Shown here: positions 25,101 through 35,600 of the stretch, in pieces
How positions within the stretch are numbered: the stretch's first letter is position 1
How the letters are laid out: each line of letters begins with the position of its first letter
Source: Neodiprion pinetum
Taxonomy: Eukaryota; Arthropoda; Insecta; Hymenoptera; Diprionidae
Assembly: GCF_021155775.2 (NCBI RefSeq)
Contig: NC_060235.2
Location: 39,038,607 to 39,102,606 of the forward strand
Direction of reading: 5' to 3'
DNA length: 64,000 bases
The notes under the pieces: model-generated
What the model was told of the DNA's origin: nothing
What the model saw: only the letters and a program-made list of their open reading frames with translations
The model's database searches: none
Made by a program: the position numbers and the translations under genes

Positions 25101-27831
25101 GCGTGTAATTACTGTTTCAATGACTATACTCTTACGGTTTTGGTTACGCACATTCCGAAATGAATGAGGCGTATTTTTTATGCTCATGTATTTCAACCGG
25201 TTCGTCGGTAATTATGAATTTTTAACCATAAGGAAAACAAGCAACTCGATTCCAGTTTACGACTTGTCTATGTCGTTAATTTTTTTTCACCTAAGAGGCG
25301 TGTGCAAATTCGTTAAAACGCACCCGCGGACTTAACAAAATCCTCTCTAATAACGTAAGGTCGCGGTATGTATTTACAGTAAGAATGACTAAAAATAATC
25401 GATTATTTTTCAAACTCCATTATTTCTCCTCACAAACGGTTTCTGTTTTCTTTACTCTAACGAACGACGCAATGCAATAAAAATTTATGCGATCAAAGTA
25501 TCAATTACCATCATTGTTTCACTTCCTAAGATACCTATTTGAAATAACAAGTGATGAAAAAGTGAATGAATATTTTCAGCGCAGCTACAAATTATCGAGA
25601 AAACTTTTCCGCTATGCGTTGTTTAAAAAAAAAAATAATTTTTACCGATTCAATCGAGGCGTGTTCGATTATTTTTTTCTAATCGATGCATCGATTATTC
25701 TCAGTTCAGTGGTAATCGGCAGACTATTTAGGTGTAGGAAGAGGTAAAGTTGAAGACTCGAAACAGTCACGGAGAGTGATGGAGCACGTTTACCCCTTAC
25801 CATCGCCTCGAGTTAGCAAATTGCCACAAGAGTTACACCACACGCTGTCAGTCAATTAAAATTGGTATTTAAATTAGGAATTTCACAAGTTCGGCTGTAC
25901 AAGATTCGGACGCGAATTGCGAATGAATAACCATACCAGACGCTCGTCAAACTATCGTCCAACTGTCGTCCAACTGTCATCCAACTGTCGTCCAACTATC
26001 GTCCAACTGTCGTCCAACAGTCATCCAAAAATCGTCCAACTATCGTCCAACTATCGTCCAACTGTCGTCCAACTGTCACCCAACAATCGTCCAACTATCG
26101 TCCAACTGTCGTCCAACTGTCATCCAACAATCGTCCAACTATCGTCCAACTGTCGTCCAACTGTTATCCAACAATCGTCCAACTATCGTCCAAATATTGT
26201 CCAATTATCGTCCAACTATCGTCCAACTATCGTCCAAGTCGACGGATTCACGGCATAAAGCGATCGCTAATCACACTCGTTGTTAATCGTTAAACCCTGG
26301 CGTAGATGATAATTAAAGGGTACGTGAAAGAAGCGACAAGCTGCAATACAGAAACCGTTCGCCGCCAGTGAAATGATGTTTTCGTTCCTCAAGAAGTCAG
26401 TCGGTCAAGGTTGCATCTCGTGATCTGTCCGTGCTACTTTCTTCCACGACGTTAACAATTATTATACCTATAGTTAGTACGCGGTTGTAACACGGAGTTC
26501 CAGCGGCTTACAAACTTGTCTCGCCGAGAAGTATAACTTGCGAACGAATGCACGCAATTACAATCGAAACCCGCCGAACGAGTCTCCTTGCAATGTTTGC
26601 ATCGTGTATGATTCTAATTTTACAGCGTGAAAAAAAATCACTGTTTACCGTTGTTATACTAGAAAATATATGTAAGTTAGAATTATAACGGTTCGAATAA
26701 CGTTAGAACTACATATGAGAAAATAGTGGTAATTTAGTAACCGTTTAGTATGCTTCAATACGGTTGTCGATGCTACATTTTCTGGTCATTGAAACGTCGA
26801 GTCCGTTTCTTTAGTTTACTGTATTCTTTTCGTTTGTGAACAACGGTTAAAATTATAGCAATATCGAGTGACCGTATAGTCGAAGAGAATGATGACCCTT
26901 TACATCAGATTTTCCGGTCACACCTGCCAAAGTTAATTTTAATTTTTTACCAGTGTAGTGCGATCGATCGATTAATCGAATAATTCAGTCTTTAGATTGA
27001 TCGTTTTTTTAATTAATCGATAAATCGACATTTTCGATTAATCATTTTCCCGAGGAATCGATTAATCAACGGTTTCGATTCATATACCGATTGACCTGAA
27101 GAATTATTATGAGGCGATTAATCGTTTTTTTGATTAATCGAATAATCAAAACCGTCGATTAACCCTAACAGGTCACACTTCATTAGAATCGTGATATCTT
27201 GTTTCAACGACGAGTTCTAAAAGTCTAAAACAAATATCTACGAATCGTTTAAGGATCGCAGGAAAAGCTCTCTCAGTTTTCCTAACCAGAATTGATTGTT
27301 TAAATATTGTAAATAATCGGCAAACTTCCAAGAAAGTGCCAAAAATGTTTAAAAAAGGCCTTTATTTAGCGTGAAGAATGCCGCGAAGAGGCTTATTTTC
27401 ACGACTTATGGACTCTACGAGAGGTTCGAAGGACGTTTGGGGTAAAATTTACCCAGAGTGACCAATCAGGGTTGATCGATCAATCGAAAAAACGATTAAT
27501 CGAACCTGCCGACCAATCGATTAATCGGATAGCGTTATTTTCTCAAGCTCTTCGTTAGCTCGCGATTTCTTACCTCGTACATCATCCCCAACGAGAAGAG
27601 GACCTGGAAGGCGTTGTAGGCGATAAGGGTGCCGCGAAGCTGGAAGGGTTTTTTATTCGCCATCACCCTCGGACCGAATATCGTCACGCCGTAGAGGTAG
27701 AGGACGACGATGAGGAAGGTGGGGATCGGCGAGTCCATAAGGGGCCAGTCGCTCACTCTTGGGTCCGATACCGTCGTCAGGATCTCCGTGTACTGATCGA
27801 GGGCCATCCTGACGAGGTATTCCGCCCCCAT
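16101..27831 (-). CDS. ELOVL-family very-long-chain fatty-acid elongase, four recognised coding exons
   Basis: Minus-strand coding exons are 27831-27574, 22945-22808, 21587-21345 and 16298-16101; all introns are GT-AG in phase 0, giving 278 aa (family 260-330). The enzyme is an ER multi-pass 3-ketoacyl-CoA synthase that condenses malonyl-CoA with long acyl-CoA; in insects it supplies cuticular-hydrocarbon and membrane lipids. All family motifs are present: KFTEFAD (K-x-x-E-x-x-D, 125-131), the catalytic histidine box HLYHH (148-152), HVVMYAYY (182-189) and TTVQLVQ (209-215). The N-terminal DPRVSDWPLMDSP segment is also typical. The tail KKLTIQQKAVKSD lacks a canonical dilysine signal. The start at 27831 has a good context (GCCATGG); a second in-frame ATG lies at 27807. 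An acceptor at 27933-27935 and open frame between it and the ATG mean an upstream exon exists and the N-terminus could be longer. The paralogue cannot be named from sequence alone. Confidence 0.95.
16299..21344 (-). other. ELOVL intron 3 (about 5.0 kb)
   Basis: A large intron with poly-T/poly-A runs. Around 17480-18200 lies a GC-richer island with low-repeat sequence that could be a regulatory element or internal promoter; I see no family-like protein in it. On the transcribed strand the donor GTGAGT is followed within about 12 bases by a G27 run. Confidence 0.7.
21302..21328. repeat. C27 homopolymer next to ELOVL exon 3 donor
   Basis: A run of 27 C on the plus strand (G on the transcribed strand) begins about a dozen bases into intron 3. 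Its length is likely variable and may be misassembled. Confidence 0.9.
21588..22807 (-). other. ELOVL intron 2 (about 1.2 kb)
   Basis: GT-AG intron on the minus strand. About a third of it is the foldback element at 21958-22370. Nothing else recognised. Confidence 0.85.
21958..22370. mobile_element. Foldback (MITE-like) element in ELOVL intron 2
   Basis: Inverted arms of about 114 bases (21958-22073 and 22257-22370) start CCCCCGCCAATTT and share segments such as GAGCTCGCCATTTTTTTCAG. Identity is about 90% by eye. The AT-rich centre is non-coding. The identical 14-mer AGTTGGCACGGAAT lies outside on both sides (21915-21928 and 22390-22403). Confidence 0.8.
23575..24005 (+). repeat. Dispersed repeat family 'ATCGATTA', copy 1
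   Basis: It shares long colinear segments with 25391-25702 and, inverted, with about 40375-40700. Examples are GGTCAAAGTATCGATTATTATC, corresponding to GATCAAAGTATCAATTACCATC in copy 2, and TTTTTACCGATTCAATCGAG. The ends carry TCGATGCATCGATTATT-type palindromic motifs. Boundaries are approximate. Confidence 0.7.
25391..25702 (+). repeat. Dispersed repeat family 'ATCGATTA', copy 2
   Basis: Same orientation as copy 1, about 1.8 kb away. It starts near AATAATCGATTATTTTTC and ends near AATCGATGCATCGATTATTC. It is shorter than copy 1 through internal deletions, and diverged (about 75% by eye). Confidence 0.7.
25944..26238 (+). repeat. 11-bp minisatellite (about 27 units)
   Basis: Tandem units of CGTCCAACTRT with variants (CATCCAACAAT, CACCCAACAAT). 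Because 3 x 11 = 33 and the unit lacks stops, one frame stays open for 113 codons with an 11-residue repeat (SSNYRPTIVQL); this is a by-product and not evidence of a gene. Confidence 0.95.
26957..27536. repeat. ATTAATCGAT-rich inverted-repeat cluster
   Basis: Many copies of CGATTAATCGA-like palindromic words occur at 26957-27170 and 27470-27536. Between them GATTAACCCTAACAGGTCAC (from 27158) and its imperfect reverse complement (27459-27482) bound a 325-base segment, suggesting a nested small element. Boundaries are uncertain. Confidence 0.55.
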
Positions 27832-27932
27832 GGCGCCCCCGAAAGCTCCGGTCCTGTTCGTGTCCTGGATTTCATTGCGCGGCTCTGGCTCACGCTCCGC
27901 CACTAATTCTGCCGCCGCGGACGCCAGCTTGC
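27832..27932 (-). other. 5' UTR or N-terminal extension of the ELOVL first recognised exon
   Basis: The minus strand has a clean acceptor (TTTCAG ending at 27933) before GCAAGCTGGCG. The next 101 bases are open in frame with the elongase (ASAAAELVAEREPEPRNE...). The segment is acidic and unlike the elongase family, so it is probably 5' UTR, but coding use with an upstream exon is not excluded. Confidence 0.6.
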
Positions 27933-28133
27933 CTGAAATTTTTTCAAAACTAATCAATCTCCTTTGTTCAGGGAAATTTTTGGAAACCGGAGAGAATTTA
28001 AGCAATCGGTTCGGTGCCGGTCAAAAAATATTCAATTGTTCAAAGATTGACTTGCCCAAAGTTCATACAATTATAAAATTGTTATATTCGTATGGAGTAC
28101 AAAGATGTATTTAAGAATTCTAAAACAGAATAC

Positions 28134-28531
28134 ACCGGGACAATCTGTTGAAACTTGAAAATCAACCGCGCATGCGCGAGTTTTATCGGCTGTTCGCGCA
28201 GGCTGGCCAATCCGAGTTTTCAGCTGTCGAACTCTTTCTGCCGGCGATGCGATTGATACGAATTTTCGAGGTTAGAATCTCAAATAATCGAGGCAGCGGC
28301 TCGGAAAGGTTTCGGAAGCGTTTGTTGTCGGGTCGGAAAGTTGATTCTTCGAAGAACGCTCGGAATTCAATGCTTACGCTCTTTGAACATTCAAACGCAG
28401 ACATTTTGCGTAGGTTGGCCCGCCTGCGTCGCGGGCTAAAATATCGCTGCGGGAAGATTTGGCCGACCAATGAGATTTAATTATTTGGCGCATGCGCGGT
28501 TCATTTTCAAGTTTCAAGAGATTGTCCCGGT
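28134..28531. mobile_element. 398-bp TIR element (MITE-like), copy A
   Basis: Terminal inverted repeats of about 44 bases with two mismatches begin ACCGGGACAATCT and include AACCGCGCATGCGC. The copy at 48881-49278 has the same length and is about 95% identical by eye. Each end carries the palindrome GCGCATGCGC (28168-28177 and 28488-28497). A frame of 110 codons (28148-28480) is open in both copies, but the protein resembles nothing known to me. No clear target duplication; both copies are followed by ATCTACT. Confidence 0.85.
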
Positions 28532-31500
28532 ATCTACTGGGTTTATAAGGAAAAGATTAAATATCGATGTTTGATCGGTTCAGATCGTTTCAAAATCGAT
28601 GATAATTTGGCAGATTTATAAACACCATTATTTCGTAATGTGGGCAATGTTACATATTTAATTTTGCAATCCTGCATCGACATTGATCGTACGAATACAA
28701 ATGGCAATATTAAATCAACCACTGGAAAAAAGTAAAAATCCATTTTAGTTCCTTTGTAAAAAATAATCTGTCTGAATGAAATGAACGAAAACGTAGAGTG
28801 AAATAGTCGAAAAATACTGAATTTTCATTACTTCAAAACAATTCGAATCGAACCATCGACATCTGAGCTTTTCTTTATAATTCCGATTTGTATTTATTAA
28901 TGGATTTTCGTGGCTAACGAACAAATGCTTGTATGATAAAATACCCAATGCAATTATTGTGAAGTATCGATATTTGCCCAACGAAACTTTTCAATGAATA
29001 TTTTCACGGTGAACAAGTTGAATACGATCGTTTGGTAAGAGTGTATGACGTAATCATATCTGTGTCATCCGATATATAGCGTCTGGGGTTCGATGACTTA
29101 TTACACATACAGAAATTCTTTTGAAATTTTTCTCTCGCCTCTTCAGTCATCTCGATGACCTATATTATGTATATTATAATAACGTTCAGTGTCGATGAAA
29201 GTGTTAATGACGTTTGAATCATTCCGTATGCATTATTCATACGTAAAATTCAAACACTCGAAAACTTCACCTCGTTTGGCAAAATATGTAAATATTTTAC
29301 AATGATTTCTACTCCCTATTTACACAGGCACGGTAAATTTATGATCACGACGTGACGCGAGTACCGTTCGTCATCTCGTGTATCAGGTTCCATTCGGACG
29401 GACATCTCGAGTTCGATATCTAATCAAACAAACCTACATTCACGTTGATTAGAAACCCAGGTAAGAGAATCGTTAATTTACACCAAAATTCGCCCGCGTG
29501 TTGAAAGAAAGAGTCGAGATCCGAACGGAAAAACGAATGAAAGAAAATAAAAAATAAATAAAATAAAACGCAATTGCGCAGAATTTGTGTGTAAGAAATT
29601 TTTAAAGCCTTGCAAGCTGTCGATGAACTTTTTTTTTCTCGAGCTTTCGATTGCCGTTCGATAAAAAAAAAAAAAAAAAAAAAAATGTACAATCAAACTT
29701 TAAGGAATATCAAAAGTTTAGAAGAAGATGGTTTAACCATTATTTCGTTTGTAAAATACAATATCTAGGCATCGATTGTTTTACGTATATATTTAGATAC
29801 CTCTTATTACACGACGGCAAGAAAATTACGCAACATCCGCAGTATAGAAATATTTGCGAAACTCAGCGTAACGCGTCTTATTCCTTATGTCTTTACAGAT
29901 GGGTGAGATTTTTTTTCTTTTTTTTTTTTTTGCAAATAAATTGCAACCTATTACAATATGTGCAGTAATATACCTAATCAGAAACGTATTTCGCGCTTCG
30001 ACCGGGTTTCTCCGCCGCTGTCTGCATGCGATAATAATAGCTGGGTGATGATTTCTCCTCGTAGGATTCGAGCGAAGTGTAACGAGCACAGAGCTCGTTG
30101 TGAAAACAACGGAAGAGAAGAGTCGTTGCATTTGCGGAGAATGATTTATCGCCGTAAATGACATTATCATTCCCGCGTCAATCCAGCGGATTTAATAATC
30201 CAGCATTTGCGATTATATAAATTTGTGTCGTAACTGTCTTAGCGCCGATCGAGTTTTCAAATCAAATGATCAAAACACAATTAGCTATTCATACGTACGT
30301 ATACGCGCGTGATTTACGTCCTTGGCTCAATAATTATTATGATAATACAAAGCTGCACAACTTGTCTGCAAATTATTTTCTTCCGGACGATGTAATCGGC
30401 GTCTCAGAAATTTTTTGTTATTACACTACCGTCGATATTCTCTTTGAAGATTACTCAACGAGGAAATAAACAAACAGAAAAAAAAACGACAACGAAAACA
30501 ACAAATTAAAATTATTCCGCTGAGAAGGTTTCATGATTGGCCGAAAATCGACACTTTTTGGTCAATTTTATTACGAGATAGTTACTTGAACAGATCTTTT
30601 TTTTTTTTTTTTAGCGGTTTTTTCAATACCGCCGTTTGTTAATCGCAATCAAAATCTTAGCAGTATTGTAAAACGAATTATTCAACCAAGCGAAGATGAT
30701 GTAAAAAAAAAGTCTCCAACGGACAGCGAATTTGGAGAATACAGTCTTCTAGTAGTCAAAACGAGTCGTCGTAGAGTGAAGTTCAACTGATCTAATAAAT
30801 TTTTGGCAATTTTAAAAGGATTTTAAACAAATTTTAAACGAATTTTTACGACGATTTTAAATAAAAATTACTCATACACAATGAATTTCATCGCCAGGGA
30901 GTCAATATTACCAAAATGTGGTTAAATCTTTTCAAAATCAGGTTCGTGACTCACGATAAGACGCGTGGCAATCCAAAGTTTGACTCTTGTTTGAAAATAC
31001 AATTCTCGAGACCGAGGGCATTGACCCAAATTATCATCAAAGGGGATTTCCCATGGCAAAACCGGTCCTTCCGGGTTCACCGGGCGAATAAAGAGTTATT
31101 AGCGTTTGTCTGCAGTAATTGCGAAGCCGCCTCGCGTCGCGCGTCAAAAGAACCCGGACACGACATTCCGGCATCAAGGTGGATTAGTGCTTATTTTTCA
31201 GCCTTTGTTATTACGATTTTTCCTCAGCAAGTTGACGTGCCGATAAAAAATTTTGCGGTCAAAGACAATTGCGAGAGTTGGAATATTATTATCCATAAAG
31301 ATAAGGATTTCTTAAGATTGGGAAAAGAAAAACAAAACTGATAAGGTTCTGGGAATTTTAGAAGACCAGATCAATGTTACTTTTCGAGAAAATTTTGAAG
31401 TCACGATGGTGTCTTTTTTTTTGTAAAAGTCTCTGAAGAGACTTTTTAACAAAAAATTGAGCGGACATTTCAGGGTTGAAAAATATGTTTCGAAGGGTGG

Positions 31501-31559
31501 AAGAACCATGAATGAATTTCTTGTTATAAGACGATGACAAAAGTTATCAGAGGAGATTG
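28532..31559. other. Intergenic DNA or upstream intron of ELOVL, no gene seen
   Basis: AT-rich DNA with poly-A/T runs (29663-29683, 29908-29931, 30597-30613). It could lie inside a 5' UTR intron of the elongase. No exon recognised. Confidence 0.5.
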
Positions 31560-32092
31560 GGGCGGGGTTGAAATTCCGAACTTGAAAAATTCCGAAAGCG
31601 TCGAATTTTGAATTTTTCGGTGGCGACACTTGAAGTAAAGAAATCAAACTTTGACGAAACATCAAAGTTTCCAATTTTCCAAAACCCGACGTTCAAAGTT
31701 CCGGAAGTGCGAGAATGAGAAAATTAAGAAAATCTGTAACACCGAAATTCCGAATGATCGAAGATTTTCGGTTTTGTGAAATTCTACCGCTTTGATTTTT
31801 CTTTATTTTCTGATTCTTCACACCCACTCTCGTTGAGTAAACTACGCTGTACGAATATATTTGAATTTTCAAAACATCACCCCATCGAAACTTTATATTT
31901 CGCAATTCTGCTCCATCAGAACCTTACTTTTCGGAACTTTGCTCTACCGTAACTTGAATTTTTGAAATCTTGCATTTCGGAACTTTGTCATCTCTCCAAA
32001 GTTTGATCTCTCTCCTTCAAGTCTCGCCACCAAATAATTCGGAACTATGCGTTTTCGGAACTTTTCAAATTCTCAACTTCAACCCTGCCCCG
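31560..32092. mobile_element. Foldback element family F, copy 1
   Basis: The left arm starts GGGCGGGGTTGAAATTCC and the right arm ends TTCAACCCTGCCCC. Inside the arms, AATCAAACTTTGACG pairs with the CAAAGTTTGAT segment, and TTCGGTGGCGACACTTGAAG with CTTCAAGTCTCGCCACC. The same arms and order occur at 46612-47202. The body is rich in GAACTTTG/CAAAGTTC-type words. Non-coding. Confidence 0.75.
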
Positions 32093-32603
32093 GGACATCG
32101 ACGACTTCGAAATAGCAAAAGTCTTATCCGACCTTCGAAAGGCGAAGAGTTTCGCAGTCTCGAATCGGGTCTTCGAGCAAGACCGAATGTTTACACGAAA
32201 TGTTTATATGAAATACCGAGCGTTTGCCCGGTGATTGCATCGTACAGACGTTGAACTTTCGAGTACGAAATAGGCAATGATAAACGAGATTGGTACCAGT
32301 TCGAGAAAGGCTGTGCAATAATTCAAGCGATGGTTTCGAGGGCGCGTGTAACAGCGATAGCAATATAAACAATATCTATTAAGCATTCCCGAGTAGCGCA
32401 AGCTCTCTGACCCGTGGAGATGCGGTTTTGAATAGAATATACGGCACGTCTCCATCCTCTGAAACGTATCGGCGTCGAGCAAGCGACAGCGACAGCAACA
32501 GCAGCAAGTTGCGTTCAAGGACGATGACCACTCGTTGTTGAGCAAACTCAGATCACGAAACTCGCATCAATTAAAAGTAGAAAATTGTAGAAAACAACAA
32601 GTC

Positions 32604-32605
32604 GG

Positions 32606-32632
<27 letters not shown>
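32604..32632 (+). repeat. (CT)n microsatellite
   Basis: About 14 uninterrupted CT units. Confidence 0.95.
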
Positions 32633-32636
<4 letters not shown>

Positions 32637-35600
32637 GAATCGCGCGGTTATTATCATCACTATTAAACCATGGTGCAATACCCACTTGCAGTTGGCACGG
32701 TGAACGCGTACGACGGATATACGATGATTAATCGACACGCGCGACTTTGACGATTTAGGATTCGGAATTTCGAAAGGGAGCAAGATAAAATAATCACCGC
32801 CAATCTTGTCGTTACCGACAGAGGAGCTAAACGCGAATTAAACGACATTCTCATCGTGTGACGGACGCTGAGCGAACGAAATCGAACAACGCAATTATTG
32901 AAATATTAGCATTTTGAGAAAGGATTCTTAAATAACTAAATTTTTGTGTTCTTCGACATATTCCGATGTATCCAGACTCATTTTCTTCATCATAAATATA
33001 TCCGAAAGTTTCAAATAATGGTTATTTCAGGAGTGGATAAACTTAGTTACAGATATCAGTTCGTTAATCACATCGTCGCGTTGTACACTGAGAAAAAATT
33101 TCATTTGTTACGGTAACTAGAAAAATTGAGTAAAACGGGTATCGTTAAGAGAAGCTGTTTGAATATTGTTGGAAATACGTAACCAGAAGACGCTATGATA
33201 CAAAATCGATAGATATTTTGAATGTTTTTTCAGATAACTCGAGGAAATCTGCTCAGCGAGGAGAATGAGGCCGAAAAAATGAGAATAGTACGAATAACAC
33301 TGAATTTTGATAATTTTGAAGGTTCTAGTTATCGACCTCTTTTCCCAAATCGTTGATATCTCAGGTTGCGTTATTCACATTCGTCCAGAAACATTTTTAT
33401 CATAAAGTGTCCACACGTAGTTCCAGCGATTTTTTAAACAACATTCCCTCTTTCAATTCGTCCATCTTTTTCCCAACACTGGTTCTGCATCATCATCATC
33501 ATTATATCATGTTCAATCGCACGCGGCATCCTCTGGGCGAAAATGGATGCGAATTCTTGTACATTGATCGATAACAATCTGTCACAGCGTTTGAATCGCT
33601 TCCTCGAATGTCACGTCAAACGTATGTATATCATAGTCGTATATTTTCATTGTACCGCGATCAGTCACTTTTATCGCAGGAATGGGATGCGGTATGTCGT
33701 AGAGCTTGCGCAACGGCGGAAACCGTGTTGCGGAAAGAATTATCACCCTCCGAAAGCTCACCTCGGAACAAATCCTCGGTTATTCGATCCTCCTTCGTGA
33801 ATCAGCCGATCGCTACGTCGAACGTGTTTTTATATATATATATATATATATATATTTATCCTTGATTCGAGTTATATTATCAATTACAGGAGGGATAACC
33901 CTTCGCCGGGAAATATTTAAAGCCCTTCTGTCTGTAACGCGGCGCGGAAAATCCTTCGAACTACAAACGGCGATGGCATAAACGGAACTGACTTGCGATC
34001 ATCATCGGTACGATACAAGATCCTCGTTTAAACGAACGAACGAATCGAACGGTACGTGATTTCCAGAGAAAGTTCCGCGGGCCGAGAATGAGATGGAAGA
34101 AAGCAGCGGCCTATGGGAAAGATACGAAAAAAGTAACAAAATACGGCGGGAGGGAGGACAAAGAAAGAAAAAAAAAAAAAGAAAAGAAATTTAAAAAATC
34201 GGCGAAACATCGACGGGAGGAATCGCCTGTTCGAGTTACTTTTTAGCCGCTTTTCATTGGCTCAAACAAGATAAATACCGCAGTGACTGACTGTCCTGTC
34301 TCCTCGTTCGTACTTATAACACTTATAGTAGGTAAGTGTGCCGCGCTTAGCTCAAGCCTCGAGTTCCAACCAAGACAAGACCCGGACTGCAGACAGGACT
34401 CGGAGAAGGCGAACGACACGGTCGCGGAATTCATTGTGCATCCTAGGTTTGTCCTATAGATGTTGTTCGTGCGCGTGTTCGTGCATCCGCGGAATTATCC
34501 ACGGGCGTGTAATTCCGCCGACGCGGCGACGTGCAAATGAACGATCGTTAGTCCAGTTTCCAGTCGGCTGGCTCGAGTCGCCTTCGTTTCAACGGATGGA
34601 ACACCGTAGGAAATTACGCAAGAAAATACTGTAGTACATCTTGAATTAGAATCGCTTTTAGGGATACGCGTCTCAAAGGGTAAAAACGGAACCTTTTTGG
34701 TATCGTTTCGTTTTTCGTTTGTCCGTCCGTCCCTTTTTCCCTTTTTCTCGGGGACCGGTGAAGGTACGAAGTTGAAATTAATATCAAATACTCAGATCTA
34801 CGGTCCCTTGGAGGTGTGAAAAATTCAAGATTCTAAGTCAACGCGATCGAAAGATACGGACATTTGTGTCACCTATTTTTGTACTCGCAAACTCACTCGC
34901 CAATTCAATCAGAGTTCAATTCGCGCTTGTCCGGGTTTTGTTTTTTTTTTGTATATTCTCGAACCAAGAAAGAAGAAATTTTATTGCGAATCGGGGCGAG
35001 AAAGATTTGAAAACGAAACGGAATTTTGAGGTATAAGTTTTAAAGTTCAACACCGTTCGGCGTCAAATTCAATACCGTCGGTGTGAATTGTGCTTTTTTT
35101 CACACCCGATGGTATCGAATTGTATAGAATATTTCACTAATAATATTCGATCGTTTTCCGAAACGCGGAAGTCCATTTTGCATGGAATTTTGTAATTCTG
35201 TATATTAATATAAAAAGATTGTAAAAGTCAATAACAAAAATACAGAAACGGCAAAAAATAAAGATACAGAAAATTTCATATCTTGGTTTGAATTGCCATT
35301 GATTCGACCCTTCGACGTTTCGAAATTTTATGAAACAGATTTTTTTCTTCCGTCTAATTCGAAAATCCGATATCGCAGAATACCACGAGTATAACTTCTA
35401 CGTTTTTTTTTATCATCTCCCAACATTTTTACCCCCAATCAATCACTAACCAAAGGAGTTAAAATTCACGCGAGTTATCGACTATAAAAACAAATTTTTT
35501 CACAACGAACATTGTGAAGATTTCACTAGTTTTGGGTCATTTGTTAGCCCGAGTCACGATTTCTCCTCGGGCACATACCGTTCTTCAAATCTTCTCAAAG

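Larger units (their letters stand above)
22946..27573 (-). other. ELOVL intron 1 (about 4.6 kb)
   Basis: It holds two copies of a dispersed AATCGATTAAT-ended repeat (23575-24005 and 25391-25702), an 11-bp minisatellite (25944-26238) and an ATTAATCG-rich stretch (26957-27536) near its 5' end. No coding sequence was recognised. Confidence 0.8.
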
